DNA of 60,629 nt from Bacteroidota bacterium (GCA_023388555.1 JAEWGA010000048.1:1-60629), one strand, 5' to 3'. Numbered from the stretch's first letter, positions 10,101-17,767 are shown. A program made the numbers and translations. Notes: a model not told the origin generated them from the letters alone.

Positions 10101-10473
10101 CGTGAGCTGGTTGTACATTGGTAGCGTGCAACCAGTCGCCCGATAAAATATGCGACCTGCGTATGAGGTGACTAATAGTACGGTACAACAACAAGATGGT
10201 TAGCCCACTTAATACCGCACTCATAGCATTGGCTGCCAACGATACGTAGGCCGATCCCGACGGGAAGAAGTGGGAAAAGAAGTTGTATACCAGCATGTAG
10301 AAGGGAGCTCCCGGGGGGTGCCCAACTTCTAATTTATGGAATGTGGCAATAAACTCCGGACAGTCCCAAACACTGGCGGACTTTCCCATTGTAAGCAAAT
10401 AAACTGTGGTAGAAATAATAAATACCACAATGCTCATAGTGCGATCCCAAGCCTTATACTTATTAAGTTGCAT
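7195..10473 (-). CDS. DUF2723 / TMEM260-like multispanning membrane protein, putative glycosyltransferase
   Basis: Integral membrane protein of 1092 residues. The N-terminal two thirds carry many hydrophobic segments, and a soluble C-terminal part follows from about residue 690. Near the N-terminus is SVWDCPEFIATFHKLEVGHP, with D37 and E40 in a GT-C-like first loop, then HPPGAPFY. The family (DUF2723) includes human TMEM260, a protein O-mannosyltransferase, so transfer of a lipid-linked sugar to proteins at the periplasmic face is a reasonable inference; the bacterial substrate is not known to me. It heads a packed five-gene run and is followed after 12 nt by a polysaccharide deacetylase. Confidence 0.8.
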   Translation of the reverse strand: MQLNKYKAWDRTMSIVVFIISTTVYLLTMGKSASVWDCPEFIATFHKLEVGHPPGAPFYMLVYNFFSHFFPSGSAYVSLAANAMSAVLSGLTILLLYRTISHLIRRSHILSGDWLHATNVQPAHAYTALGGALVGSLLYAFTDTFWYSAVEAEVYSFSSFFTALVFYLMLKWEEHADEPGADRWLIAIAYLMGLSVGVHLLNLLCIPAMALLYYFKRTQKPNWRGGAVALLVSFALIAIIMFGIVQGVPEVAGWFDVFAVNILGLPFNTGLAVYVVLLIGILAYTYYATLRRPLRPMALKVAFLLSVVLMGIPFMGNSWWLPLLIIAGLAVYLFWSDRLQVRVLNVMTLAMFLFFIGVSTYGVILLRANSDIPMNQNTPSDVFSLRYYLSRDQYGTTPLLYGPSYASIPAYNPDGTVQLKSHTTWTREPKSAPNQKDKYVARKVQDVVYRSDMNMLFPRVYNNTQPHYPGGYKLWGNITGKNITVYDRGETRTVNIPTFTENLWYFFSYQVNYMYWRYFLWNFSGRQNDLQGQGEITKGNWISGIPFIDSLFLGPQTDMPDFVTQNKGHNKYYMLPLILGLLGIITQCYGNRRSKETFWVILALFFMTGLAIVLYINQPPYQVRERDYAYAGSFYAFAIWIGFSVPAIYHMLRRNKKHLPALALLITVLCMAVPALVFAQNYDDHNRDGRRIASDFGRNYLESCEPNGIIFCNGDNDTFPLWYAQEVEGVRTDLRVCNTAYLQADWYIEQMKKDAYKSAALPISWGLKEYGGDKRGIVYIVPMLKDTVDVRTALAYAASDDPAHKKLPDIAQDIDHIPTDKLKIPYNTQELIAKGAIYPTDTAYIQKPEMFFDFTQKRYLGKQELIILNMLANNNFERPFYYCLTVGEGERIGMTKNFRLTGMAYQIMPFVTQDTPATVDAQRMYENVTKKFRWGGADKPGVYMDENTRRMCETYRSMVFAPLANALLAQKDTLKAKEVLTLANKAIRQEVVPHSISTIPLLDAYYKAGMKAEAQEISDAMLQSALRSLRWYFRLEPSFFFSVLREVEEQLMVTHELLERDKTNGGALHKKYGKECEMYEKKYLSLHTPPAR

Positions 10474-10562
10474 ATGTTATGTACCTTTTGTTTTTTGATT
10501 TTAGCCATTCGGAAACGCCCAGAAGAGGGATTGGCAATAACGCTCCTGAATTGGAATTATTT

Positions 10563-10570
10563 CAAAGTTA
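10563..10570 (-). promoter_or_regulatory. Promoter -7 element of the DUF2723-to-dgt gene group
   Basis: TAACTTTG on the minus strand matches TAnnTTTG, about 90 nt before the start codon. No TTTG lies at the usual -33 spacing. Confidence 0.45.
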
Positions 10571-10615
10571 GCTTTTTTCATTGACCCTTTAAGTAGCTGG
10601 AATATCCTTCCTCCG

Positions 10616-12613
10616 TTATAGGACAGGAGCGGTAGGGAGCTTGGCAGGGGCATTTAGCTCGGTGTTCTTGTTGTTAATTAGTTGTTTGGAGTACACCTGC
10701 AAAAAGGCTTGCGCCCGCTTGGTTAAGCTATCGGCCTGTGCGGCATATTGGGGGAGGCCCAAAACATCGTGCTGGAGGTGCTTGTCGTGCCGCCTATCGT
10801 ACAAGTGGGTAGGTTTACCCGACATTAGAATAAGCAACAAACTGTCTTGGCAAACTTGGCTCATGTCGTTTCCCGACTGAAAGGTGTAATGGAGGTCGCG
10901 CCCCGACATAGGGTTATTCCCTTGGCAAGCCCATGTGCCCTCATACCCCAATAACGAAAGTAGCATAGGCATAATATCGATATGTTGGGTAATAGTGCTG
11001 TTTTGCCCTACCATTTGGCCTTGAGGGTCGAACAAAATAATAGGTATAGAATAAAGCCCCAGCGGGTTTTTATATTCTGGGCGCTCCCCTACAACTGAAT
11101 GGTCGGCCGTAATAACAAACAAGGTGTTTTTATACCAAGGCTGCTTTTTTGCCTCTTGGAAGTATTGCTTTAAGGAGTAGTCGGCATACCTAATGGCGCG
11201 CTGCATATCCATACTTTCCTTAGGGAATAGGGGCTGCAAATGCTTTGGTATCTTATACGGGTGGTGCGAGGATAAGGTGAATAGTGTGGCAAAGAATGGC
11301 TGTTTCAGCTCCGACTGTTTGTGTGCTACCCATGGTAGGAAATAGCTATCGTATATACCCCAAGAGCCATCGAAACAAGAGGGGTCTGGGTAATCCTCCA
11401 AACTGTAGTGCTGATTGAAACCTATACGCTTGGAAAAAGCAGCAAACCCCATAGACACCCTCTCGGCACCATGGTAAAAGGCAGAGCTATACCCCTCTGT
11501 TTTCAGCAACTGTGGCAGCGAATTAAAGCGGTTATAAGTGTGCGCCGAAAAAAAGATAGGGTACATTAATGTGGGAGAGGAAGTAAGAATAGAGGGCATT
11601 GCCTCTACACTCTGACGTCCATTGGCATAGGCATCGGTAAACACATAGGAATGGCTGCACAGGGAGTCCAAGAACGGAGTAAAACCTTTGTAACCAGGGA
11701 GGTCTTTATTGAAGTACCCCACCCACTCTCGGGATAAACTTTCCCAAATAATAACCATAACATTGCGCCCATGGAAAGTACCCCTGTAAAGTGCTGTGGT
11801 ATCGGGCAAGGAATAGTCCGTATTATGCCACTGTATAGCTTCCGTTTGGGGCATGTAGCTGTGATTGGAAATAACTCCCCAGCCCGACGAGCGTATCATG
11901 GTATACGGGGTGTTTAGCAAAAGAGCTACTTGCCCATCGTTTTGGGCGTACAAGGCTGCATTGGCTGTTGAAAGAGGTGGCATTGAAAAGTTGGCTGTAC
12001 CCCTGGCACCTAAGAAGGTGATAAAGCCAATAACCAGCATGCACACAACAGAGGTGGGATAAAACAGCCTTGGGGCTAAGCGCGACGACCCCTCCATAGG
12101 GCGTGTTTTCCAAAATGCCAATACTAAGGCAGCCACCAATGCTACACCTATAAGTGTTATAGGCCAATAGGTTTGAATAAACTGAGTGTACAAACCGCTC
12201 CAACTTTCCTCTGCAAACTCTGTGAATACCGACATTGTGGTACGCTTACCCGAAAACCGATAGTACACCGTATCGCTCAGGTTGACAAATACCGCCAAGG
12301 CATTAGGTATAATGTAGGACAAAGCAACCAACCATTGGTAACGGGATGCTGTTCGGCAGCGCAATGGTAATAAACTCAGCAATATAAACAATGCATTGGT
12401 ATAGCATATAGCCGAGGTATCGAAATGCAATGCACCAATTAAAAGGTCTGGAAGGGACTCCTGGGTAATGGATATAAGATCCCTATTATACACGTAATAT
12501 ATAAGGTGCATAACCGCATATAACAGGTATACAACCAGAATACGCAAAAAAGTAATGATGTACACACCACCCCTAACCTTTCCTTTTGAACAGTACAGCA
12601 TTTTCCCCATCAT
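10616..12613 (-). CDS. LTA-synthase-like membrane phosphatase/transferase (sulfatase fold)
   Basis: Membrane enzyme of the alkaline phosphatase superfamily, related to LtaS and phosphoglycerol or phosphoethanolamine transferases. About five hydrophobic segments fall within residues 15-215 and anchor a periplasmic catalytic domain. E291 in IIWESLSREW and S335 in NGRQSVEAMPS fit the metal-binding Glu and the nucleophile; LSSHHPYK and TADHSV follow. Gram-negative Bacteroidota make no lipoteichoic acid, so the product is probably a phosphate-linked decoration on a surface glycan or lipid (inference). Two ATG codons open the gene; I use the first. It lies 27 nt after tyrS and may be cotranscribed with it. 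Confidence 0.85.
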   Translation of the reverse strand: MMGKMLYCSKGKVRGGVYIITFLRILVVYLLYAVMHLIYYVYNRDLISITQESLPDLLIGALHFDTSAICYTNALFILLSLLPLRCRTASRYQWLVALSYIIPNALAVFVNLSDTVYYRFSGKRTTMSVFTEFAEESWSGLYTQFIQTYWPITLIGVALVAALVLAFWKTRPMEGSSRLAPRLFYPTSVVCMLVIGFITFLGARGTANFSMPPLSTANAALYAQNDGQVALLLNTPYTMIRSSGWGVISNHSYMPQTEAIQWHNTDYSLPDTTALYRGTFHGRNVMVIIWESLSREWVGYFNKDLPGYKGFTPFLDSLCSHSYVFTDAYANGRQSVEAMPSILTSSPTLMYPIFFSAHTYNRFNSLPQLLKTEGYSSAFYHGAERVSMGFAAFSKRIGFNQHYSLEDYPDPSCFDGSWGIYDSYFLPWVAHKQSELKQPFFATLFTLSSHHPYKIPKHLQPLFPKESMDMQRAIRYADYSLKQYFQEAKKQPWYKNTLFVITADHSVVGERPEYKNPLGLYSIPIILFDPQGQMVGQNSTITQHIDIMPMLLSLLGYEGTWACQGNNPMSGRDLHYTFQSGNDMSQVCQDSLLLILMSGKPTHLYDRRHDKHLQHDVLGLPQYAAQADSLTKRAQAFLQVYSKQLINNKNTELNAPAKLPTAPVL

Positions 12614-12640
12614 TTAGTTGATATATTTGTACCCTAAGAG

Positions 12641-13948
12641 TTATGCTGGCGTTACTTGTAGCAGGAAGTAGTTCTTTTTACCACGCTGTACTATCAGGTA
12701 CTTCTGGTTTATCAGCATAGCTGGAGTTACCATGAGTTGGTCGTCCTGTACTTTTTCTTTGTTTAGGCTTATGCCACCGTTCTTTATAAGTTTACGCAGC
12801 TCCCCTTTGGAGGAGAAAAATCCTGCGTTTACTAATAAATCCAACACTCCAATCCCTTGTTGCAATTGGTCACCCGATACTTGAGCCATAGGCACCCCTT
12901 CGAACACAGAGAGGAAAGTAGCTTCATCTATCTCCTCCAGGGCTTCATGGGTAGCCTGCCCAAAGAGAACCTTAGAGGCTTTAACAGCCATTTCATAGGC
13001 CTCGGAAGAGTGTACCATGCAGGTGACCTCTTTAGCTAAGCGGTGTTGTAAAGGACGCGCGCCAGGGTTTTCGGCTTGCTCGGCTTCCAAGGCTTGTATC
13101 TCTTGCTGGTCCAGCAATGTAAATATCTTAATAAAGGAGGAGGCGTCTTCGTCCGATACATTCAGCCAAAACTGGTAGAACTTGTATGGCGAAGTGTAAC
13201 GGGGGTCTAACCACACGTTTCCCGACTCCGTTTTACCAAACTTACCGCCATCGGCTTTCTTTATTAACGGGCAGGTAAGAGCATACGCCTCGCCCCCAAG
13301 CTGACGCCTAATAAGTTCGGAACCGGTAGTGATATTTCCCCACTGGTCCGAACCTCCCATTTGTAAACGAACCCCCTCGTGCTGATACAGGTACAAGAAG
13401 TCGTATCCCTGAATTAGTTGGTAGGAAAACTCGGTAAATGAAAGCCCAGAACGAGACTCCCCAGAGAGCCTCTTTTTCACCGAGTCCTTAGCCATCATGT
13501 AGTTTACGGTAATATGCTTACCAATATCCCGAATGAAGTGCAAAAAGGAGTAATCCTTCATCCAGTCGTAGTTGTTCATTAGCTTTGCAGCATTAGGCTC
13601 GGCGCTATCGAAGTCCAAGAAGTGAGCTAACTGGCGTCCAATAGCTTGCTGGTTATGGCGTAGTGTTTCTTCGTCCAACAAATTACGTTCGGCCGATTTC
13701 ATAGAAGGGTCACCAATCATCCCCGTAGCCCCACCTATAACGGCAATAGGGCGGTGTCCGGCACGCTGAAAGTGTTTAAGCATCATAACACTCACCAAGT
13801 GTCCGATGTGAAGAGAGTCCGCAGTAGGGTCTATACCTACGTAAGCAGATACCATTTCTCCCTTATTGAGCATTTCTTCGGTACCAGGCATTATATCGTG
13901 GATCATACCTCTCCACTTCAATTCCTCTACAAAATTGGTCTTTTCCAT
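12641..13948 (-). CDS. tyrS: Tyrosyl-tRNA synthetase
   Basis: Class I aminoacyl-tRNA synthetase that charges tRNA-Tyr in the cytoplasm. HIGH is at residues 47-50 (PTADSLHIGHL), and the KMSKS loop appears as KFGKTESGN. GGSDQWGN and YQLIQGYDF shape the tyrosine pocket. A C-terminal S4-like RNA-binding region covers about residues 365-435 (KGELRKLIKNGGISLN). Length is 435, normal for the family. A weak hairpin separates it from rplI, and I see no clear promoter in the 109-nt gap, so readthrough from the rpsF group is possible. Confidence 0.96.
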   Translation of the reverse strand: MEKTNFVEELKWRGMIHDIMPGTEEMLNKGEMVSAYVGIDPTADSLHIGHLVSVMMLKHFQRAGHRPIAVIGGATGMIGDPSMKSAERNLLDEETLRHNQQAIGRQLAHFLDFDSAEPNAAKLMNNYDWMKDYSFLHFIRDIGKHITVNYMMAKDSVKKRLSGESRSGLSFTEFSYQLIQGYDFLYLYQHEGVRLQMGGSDQWGNITTGSELIRRQLGGEAYALTCPLIKKADGGKFGKTESGNVWLDPRYTSPYKFYQFWLNVSDEDASSFIKIFTLLDQQEIQALEAEQAENPGARPLQHRLAKEVTCMVHSSEAYEMAVKASKVLFGQATHEALEEIDEATFLSVFEGVPMAQVSGDQLQQGIGVLDLLVNAGFFSSKGELRKLIKNGGISLNKEKVQDDQLMVTPAMLINQKYLIVQRGKKNYFLLQVTPA

Positions 13949-13995
13949 TATTCTTTTTGGGGGGGATTAAGTCAGGGATTAGGGGTTATGTTAAG

Positions 13996-14029
13996 GAAAA
14001 GGGCCGTGATACACATAGCATCACGACCC
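13996..14029 (-). terminator. Weak hairpin terminator after rplI
   Basis: GGGCCGTGAT pairs with ATCACGACCC (10 bp, one mismatch) and is followed on the minus strand by TTTTCCTT. The short T tract suggests partial termination only. Confidence 0.5.
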
Positions 14030-14057
14030 CCTCTATGTCATACTAAGCAACCGGCTG

Positions 14058-14600
14058 TTACTCGACTTCTTCGAGTTCGATTACAATAACTTCTTCTTCG
14101 GCCGGAGCCTCAGGTGCAGGAGTAGCCTCGGCTTGAGCTGGCTTAGCTACTTGTGCGTTCTCTGAAAGCACTTCAAAAGGAACGTCCACCATTACCTCTT
14201 TGTGCAAACGTATTTTAGCTACGTACTCGCCTACTTCCTTAATAGCACCAGGCATTTGAATCATTTTACGGTTTACTTCAAAGCCCAACTTTTCTAACTC
14301 GTCGGCGATTTGAATGCTGGTTACCGAACCGTAAATAGAACCAGTTGCACTGGTACGGGTTTTAATGCTAAGGCGAGTGCCTTCGATACGTTGTGCCAAT
14401 GCTTCGGCATCGGCTTTAATCTTGGCCAACTTATGAGCGCGTTGTCTTTGCTCTTCAGCTAACATCTTTTGGGCCGACTCGGATGCGATAACGGCCATAC
14501 CTCTGGGGATTAGAAAGTTGCGTCCATACCCATTCTTGACGGTAACAATTTCGTCCTTGAAGCCCAGATTGGGTATATCTTCTTTCAAAATAACTAACAT
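14058..14600 (-). CDS. rplI: Ribosomal protein bL9 with acidic C-terminal tail
   Basis: Protein of the large subunit that helps maintain reading frame. The N-terminal domain is typical (MLVILKEDIPNLG, KNGYGRNFLIPRGMAV), followed by the linker helix and C-terminal domain. At 180 residues it exceeds the usual 148-150; the extra part, from about 148, is rich in Ala, Pro and Glu and ends EELEEVE-like with many acidic residues. It is the third gene of rpsF-rpsR-rplI. It has a clear Shine-Dalgarno sequence, AAGGAG, 7 nt before the ATG, which is rare in this window. Confidence 0.96.
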   Translation of the reverse strand: MLVILKEDIPNLGFKDEIVTVKNGYGRNFLIPRGMAVIASESAQKMLAEEQRQRAHKLAKIKADAEALAQRIEGTRLSIKTRTSATGSIYGSVTSIQIADELEKLGFEVNRKMIQMPGAIKEVGEYVAKIRLHKEVMVDVPFEVLSENAQVAKPAQAEATPAPEAPAEEEVIVIELEEVE

Positions 14601-14607
14601 ATTCTGT

Positions 14608-14613
14608 CTCCTT
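14608..14613 (-). promoter_or_regulatory. Shine-Dalgarno sequence of rplI
   Basis: AAGGAG on the minus strand, 7 nt from the ATG. It fixes the start codon. Nearly all other genes here lack such a site. Confidence 0.7.
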
Positions 14614-14662
14614 TAGCGGGGTTATTCGTATAGGGATAATTATAAGTACTGAACCAGTAATG

Positions 14663-14932
14663 TTATTTCATTTGGTCCGTTACATAGGGCAATAACGCCA
14701 AGTGACGAGCACGCTTAACAGCTTGTGCCACACGGCGCTGAAACTTAAGAGAGTTCCCAGTTAAACGACGTGGAAATATTTTACCCTGCTCGTTAAGGAA
14801 CTTCTTCAAGAACTCGGGGTCCTTGTAGTCCACATACTTAATGCCAGCCTTCTTAAAGCGGCAATATTTCTTCTTGTTTGAGTCGACCGACAGTGGTGTC
14901 AGGTAGCGAATTTCTGCCTTTTCGTTTGCCAT
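14663..14932 (-). CDS. rpsR: Ribosomal protein bS18
   Basis: Small-subunit platform protein that binds next to bS6. It has 89 residues with the family core FPRRLTGNSLKFQRRVAQAV and a basic helix ending LLPYVTDQMK. In Bacteroidia ribosomes bS18, bS6 and bS21 form the pocket that hides the 16S anti-Shine-Dalgarno tail (established for Flavobacterium). The gene itself carries an AAGGAG Shine-Dalgarno sequence 8 nt before its ATG, so its translation could respond to how much of that tail is free; this is inference. It lies between rpsF and rplI. Confidence 0.96.
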   Translation of the reverse strand: MANEKAEIRYLTPLSVDSNKKKYCRFKKAGIKYVDYKDPEFLKKFLNEQGKIFPRRLTGNSLKFQRRVAQAVKRARHLALLPYVTDQMK

Positions 14933-14940
14933 AACTGCAG

Positions 14941-14946
14941 CTCCTT
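14941..14946 (-). promoter_or_regulatory. Shine-Dalgarno sequence of rpsR
   Basis: AAGGAG on the minus strand, 8 nt before the rpsR ATG and just upstream of the rpsF stop region. It is a strong match in a genome segment that otherwise lacks such sites. Confidence 0.7.
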
Positions 14947-15292
14947 ACTTTTCTTGGGATTGGTTGGACTTCAGTGCTCTTCTCTTTTGTGCGTACTCGT
15001 GTGCAAACTTATCCTGGCGGAAAGTGAGGAAACGAAGTACACGCTCGTCGCGACGGAAATGAGTTTCCAACGTAGCAATGAGCGAAGGGTCTGCCTTAAA
15101 TTCGAGCAGAGTGTAATATCCAGTTGTTTTGTGCTGGATAGCGTAGGCTAACTTGCGTAAGCCCCACTCCTCGCGGTTTACAATCTCTGCCCCATTATCG
15201 GTAAGGAGGCTTGAGAACTTGTTTACCGCTTCCTTCATCTGTTCTTCAGACAAAACGGGAGTTAAAATGAAAACGGTTTCGTAGTTGTTCAT
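14945..15292 (-). CDS. rpsF: Ribosomal protein bS6
   Basis: Small-subunit protein that pairs with bS18 on the platform. It has 115 residues and shows NNYETVFILTPVLSEEQMK at the start and WGLRKLAYAIQHKTTGYY in the core, with the usual lysine-rich C-terminal tail. It is the first gene of the rpsF-rpsR-rplI operon, with a promoter element about 40 nt upstream. No ssb gene intervenes before rpsR, as is usual in Bacteroidota. There is no Shine-Dalgarno sequence, in contrast to the two genes downstream. Confidence 0.96.
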   Translation of the reverse strand: MNNYETVFILTPVLSEEQMKEAVNKFSSLLTDNGAEIVNREEWGLRKLAYAIQHKTTGYYTLLEFKADPSLIATLETHFRRDERVLRFLTFRQDKFAHEYAQKRRALKSNQSQEK

Positions 15293-15329
15293 TGGTTGTT
15301 ATTATTTCAATAAGATACTAATACCGGCG

Positions 15330-15363
15330 CAAAGGTACACAAATTTTCCTTTCCACGCACAAA
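15330..15363 (-). promoter_or_regulatory. Promoter of the rpsF-rpsR-rplI operon
   Basis: On the minus strand a -33 TTTG (15360-15363) and a -7 TACCTTTG (15330-15337) are spaced 22 nt apart, one more than the usual range. This predicts a leader of about 30 nt. The -33 element touches the region just past the sulfatase stop codon. Confidence 0.6.
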
Positions 15364-15367
15364 ACCA

Positions 15368-16960
15368 CTATTTTGTAGGAGTATAAACTCCTTTGGGATA
15401 TATTTTTTTGGCAGCCTCGCTTTCGTAAATAGCACGGAGGCGTGCTACTTCATGAGGGTATTGCTCGGCCACATTGTAAAGTTCACGGAAGTCGGTGATG
15501 AGGTCGTACAACTGCTCGTGCTTGCTGTTTCCCATTTCGGTACGGGTATAAATATTGTATACCGCACCAGAACTTGCAGGTATGTACTTCCATCTCCCAT
15601 CGGACACAGAAACAACATTACCATGCTCCAACACGTAAGGCGCACCAACAGAATCCTTACCTATAAAGGCTTGCCACATATTACGACTATCGGACGCCTC
15701 CCCTTCCCTAAGGTGGTACCCGAGGCAATGAGCAAGAGAGGAAAACAGGTCGATATGCGACACTAACGCAGCAGAAACCCCGCCAGCAGGAGCATAACCA
15801 GGATAACGCACAAACAAAGGAACCCGGGTTCCGGCCTCAAAGTTACTGTACTTGCCACCCCGGTAGTTCCCCGCAGGTTTATGATTACCCAATAGTTCCA
15901 CCGCTTGGTCCTTGTACCCGTCATCTACCACAGGGCCGTTGTCGCTGGTTAAAATAACAATAGTATTATTGGCTATGCCATTACGATCCAGAGCATCGAG
16001 GATTTGTCCCACCGTCCAGTCGAACTCTACAATAGCATCACCCCGCGGCCCCATACCGCTTTTACCTACAAAACGAGGGTGCGGCACACGTGGCACATGT
16101 ATGTCGTTGGTACAAAACCACAGGAAAAAGGGTTTATCCTTATGCTGGTTTATATACTGTACAGCCTTAGCTGTAATGTTGTCGGCAATTTCTTCATCTT
16201 TCCATAAGGCACGCTTACCGCCTTTCATATAACCAATACGGGAAATACCATTAACAATAGCCATGTCGTGGCCGTGACTGGGACGCATCACTGTAAGCAG
16301 CTCGGGGTTTGTGCGGCCAGTAGGTTCCCCCTCAAAAGGGGTAGTATAACTAACCCGAATAGGATCCGATGCATCCAGGCCTACCACCTTCTGGTTCTCA
16401 ATAAAAACACAAGGCACACGGTCTCCTGTGGCAGCCATGATATAAGAGTAATCGAAGCCTATATCCTGCAACCCAGGGCTGATAGTACCATTCCAGTCCT
16501 GTGTTCCTATGCTATCGCCCAACCCTAAATGCCACTTACCTATAGCCGCGGTGGCATAACCTTTACTACGACACATATCGGCAATAGTGAATTGCTGAGG
16601 GCGGATAACTAAGCCGGCATCTCCACGGGCAATATGAGTGTCGGTCCGGCGCCAAGAGTACTCTCCTGTAAGAAGCGAATAACGCGATGGTGTACTGGTA
16701 GCAGCCACGGAATGTGCATCGGTAAACCGAAGCCCCTGGCGTGCCAAACGCTCTACATTAGGGGTTTGAACAGTTGAAAAGCCGTACGGACTAAGGTCCC
16801 CGTACCCAATATCATCGGCTACAATAAAAACAATATTGGGAGGTGCCGACCGGTTAGCATTGCCAAACAAACTTTGCGAGGAATGTTGTGCAGCAACCCC
16901 TACGGACGACGCACTAAAAACAAAAAGCAAGGGTGCTGTTGTAACTAACGGTTTCATCAT
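15368..16960 (-). CDS. Secreted serine-type sulfatase
   Basis: Hydrolyses sulfate esters, probably on a host or dietary glycan; the substrate is not evident. A signal peptide covers about residues 1-25 (hydrophobic core LLFVFSASSVGVAA). The metal-binding Asp pair is D49-D50 (FIVADDIGYGD). The sulfatase signature is S89-T-P-S-R followed by YSLLTGE, so the residue converted to formylglycine is serine and an anaerobic radical-SAM maturase (anSME) encoded elsewhere is required. Later motifs are KWHLG and LTSDNGP. It is a single gene between two ribosomal operons, with no polysaccharide-utilisation neighbours. Two ATG codons open it; the first is used. Confidence 0.92.
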   Translation of the reverse strand: MMKPLVTTAPLLFVFSASSVGVAAQHSSQSLFGNANRSAPPNIVFIVADDIGYGDLSPYGFSTVQTPNVERLARQGLRFTDAHSVAATSTPSRYSLLTGEYSWRRTDTHIARGDAGLVIRPQQFTIADMCRSKGYATAAIGKWHLGLGDSIGTQDWNGTISPGLQDIGFDYSYIMAATGDRVPCVFIENQKVVGLDASDPIRVSYTTPFEGEPTGRTNPELLTVMRPSHGHDMAIVNGISRIGYMKGGKRALWKDEEIADNITAKAVQYINQHKDKPFFLWFCTNDIHVPRVPHPRFVGKSGMGPRGDAIVEFDWTVGQILDALDRNGIANNTIVILTSDNGPVVDDGYKDQAVELLGNHKPAGNYRGGKYSNFEAGTRVPLFVRYPGYAPAGGVSAALVSHIDLFSSLAHCLGYHLREGEASDSRNMWQAFIGKDSVGAPYVLEHGNVVSVSDGRWKYIPASSGAVYNIYTRTEMGNSKHEQLYDLITDFRELYNVAEQYPHEVARLRAIYESEAAKKIYPKGVYTPTK

Positions 16961-17154
16961 AATGAAGATAGTATGATTGGTGTATAACTTATTAACAATC
17001 CGCTCTACCTAATCCTTAGCTTACACCCGTCCCATTACTTCTACCTTTGGGAAGGAGTACCCTTGCATTAAGACTTTCCCGAAGGATTGGTATACGTTTG
17101 GGGGGATGAGAAGAAGAAGCAGGTTGGGTTTTAAGAGAGGTAGGGAAAAGGTAC
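16961..17154. other. Intergenic stretch upstream of the sulfatase
   Basis: No gene is seen between the sulfatase start and the rplQ terminator. I found no TAnnTTTG element in either orientation that would explain sulfatase expression, so its promoter is unresolved. Confidence 0.5.
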
Positions 17155-17190
17155 AAAAAAAAGGCTTACCCATTCCTGGGCAAGCCTTTC
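17155..17190 (-). terminator. Terminator of the ribosomal protein block
   Basis: AAAGGCTTACCCA and TGGGCAAGCCTTT form a 13-bp stem (one G-T pair on the transcribed strand) with a 4-nt loop, followed on the minus strand by eight T residues. It lies just after rplQ and ends the long rpsL-to-rplQ series. Confidence 0.92.
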
Positions 17191-17212
17191 TTTAGGGGAA
17201 GTATGCTTTACC

Positions 17213-17761
17213 TTACTCCTTAGCGGCAGGAGCTTCGGTATTTTTTGCTTCTTCAATCTTCTGAGCAGCCACCTCATCGGCAGCCTTGTTGGCAGCTTCA
17301 GTTGGTTGGTTTACTGCTGCAGTGTTATCGTCGGCTTTTTTCGTGCGACGAGAGCGACGTGTACGAGGAGCCTTGGCTTCTTTCTTTTCGGTTAAGCGGT
17401 CTTCGTTAAAGTCCACTAACTCTATAAAACACATCATGGCGTCGTCACCTCTCCGGCGTCCTAACTTCAGGATTCTTGTGTAACCACCGGGGCGGTCGGC
17501 AACTTTAACAGAGATGTTTTGGAACAGCTCGGTTACAGCTTGCTTGCTCTGCAGGTCGGCAAAAACCATACGGCGCGAGTGGGTAGTATCTTCTTTGGAG
17601 CGGGTAATGATAGGCTCTACATACATACGCAAAGCCTTTGCCTTGGCTAAGGTGGTGATAATGCGCTTGTGCATAATCAGCGAAGTAGCCATGTTGGAAA
17701 GCATCGCTGAGCGGTGAGCGGCCTTACGTCCGAGGTGATTGAATTTCTTATTATGTCTCAT
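17213..17761 (-). CDS. rplQ: Ribosomal protein bL17 with long charged tail
   Basis: Large-subunit protein near the exit tunnel. The conserved body is present (MRHNKKFNHLGRKAAHR, GGYTRILKLGRRRGD). At 182 residues it is about 60 longer than the usual 115-130. The added C-terminus starts with a strongly basic patch (RTRRSRRTKK) and continues as a low-complexity Ala/Glu/Asn segment. Such tails occur in Bacteroidota bL17; their job is unknown. It is the last gene of the alpha set, 6 nt after rpoA, and is followed by a strong terminator. Confidence 0.96.
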   Translation of the reverse strand: MRHNKKFNHLGRKAAHRSAMLSNMATSLIMHKRIITTLAKAKALRMYVEPIITRSKEDTTHSRRMVFADLQSKQAVTELFQNISVKVADRPGGYTRILKLGRRRGDDAMMCFIELVDFNEDRLTEKKEAKAPRTRRSRRTKKADDNTAAVNQPTEAANKAADEVAAQKIEEAKNTEAPAAKE

Positions 17762-17767
17762 TGTCTA

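Noticed and set aside
15359..15376. Terminator after the sulfatase
   Set aside because: ACAAAA pairs with TTTTGT around the stop codon, but the stem is AT-only apart from one pair and no T tract follows.
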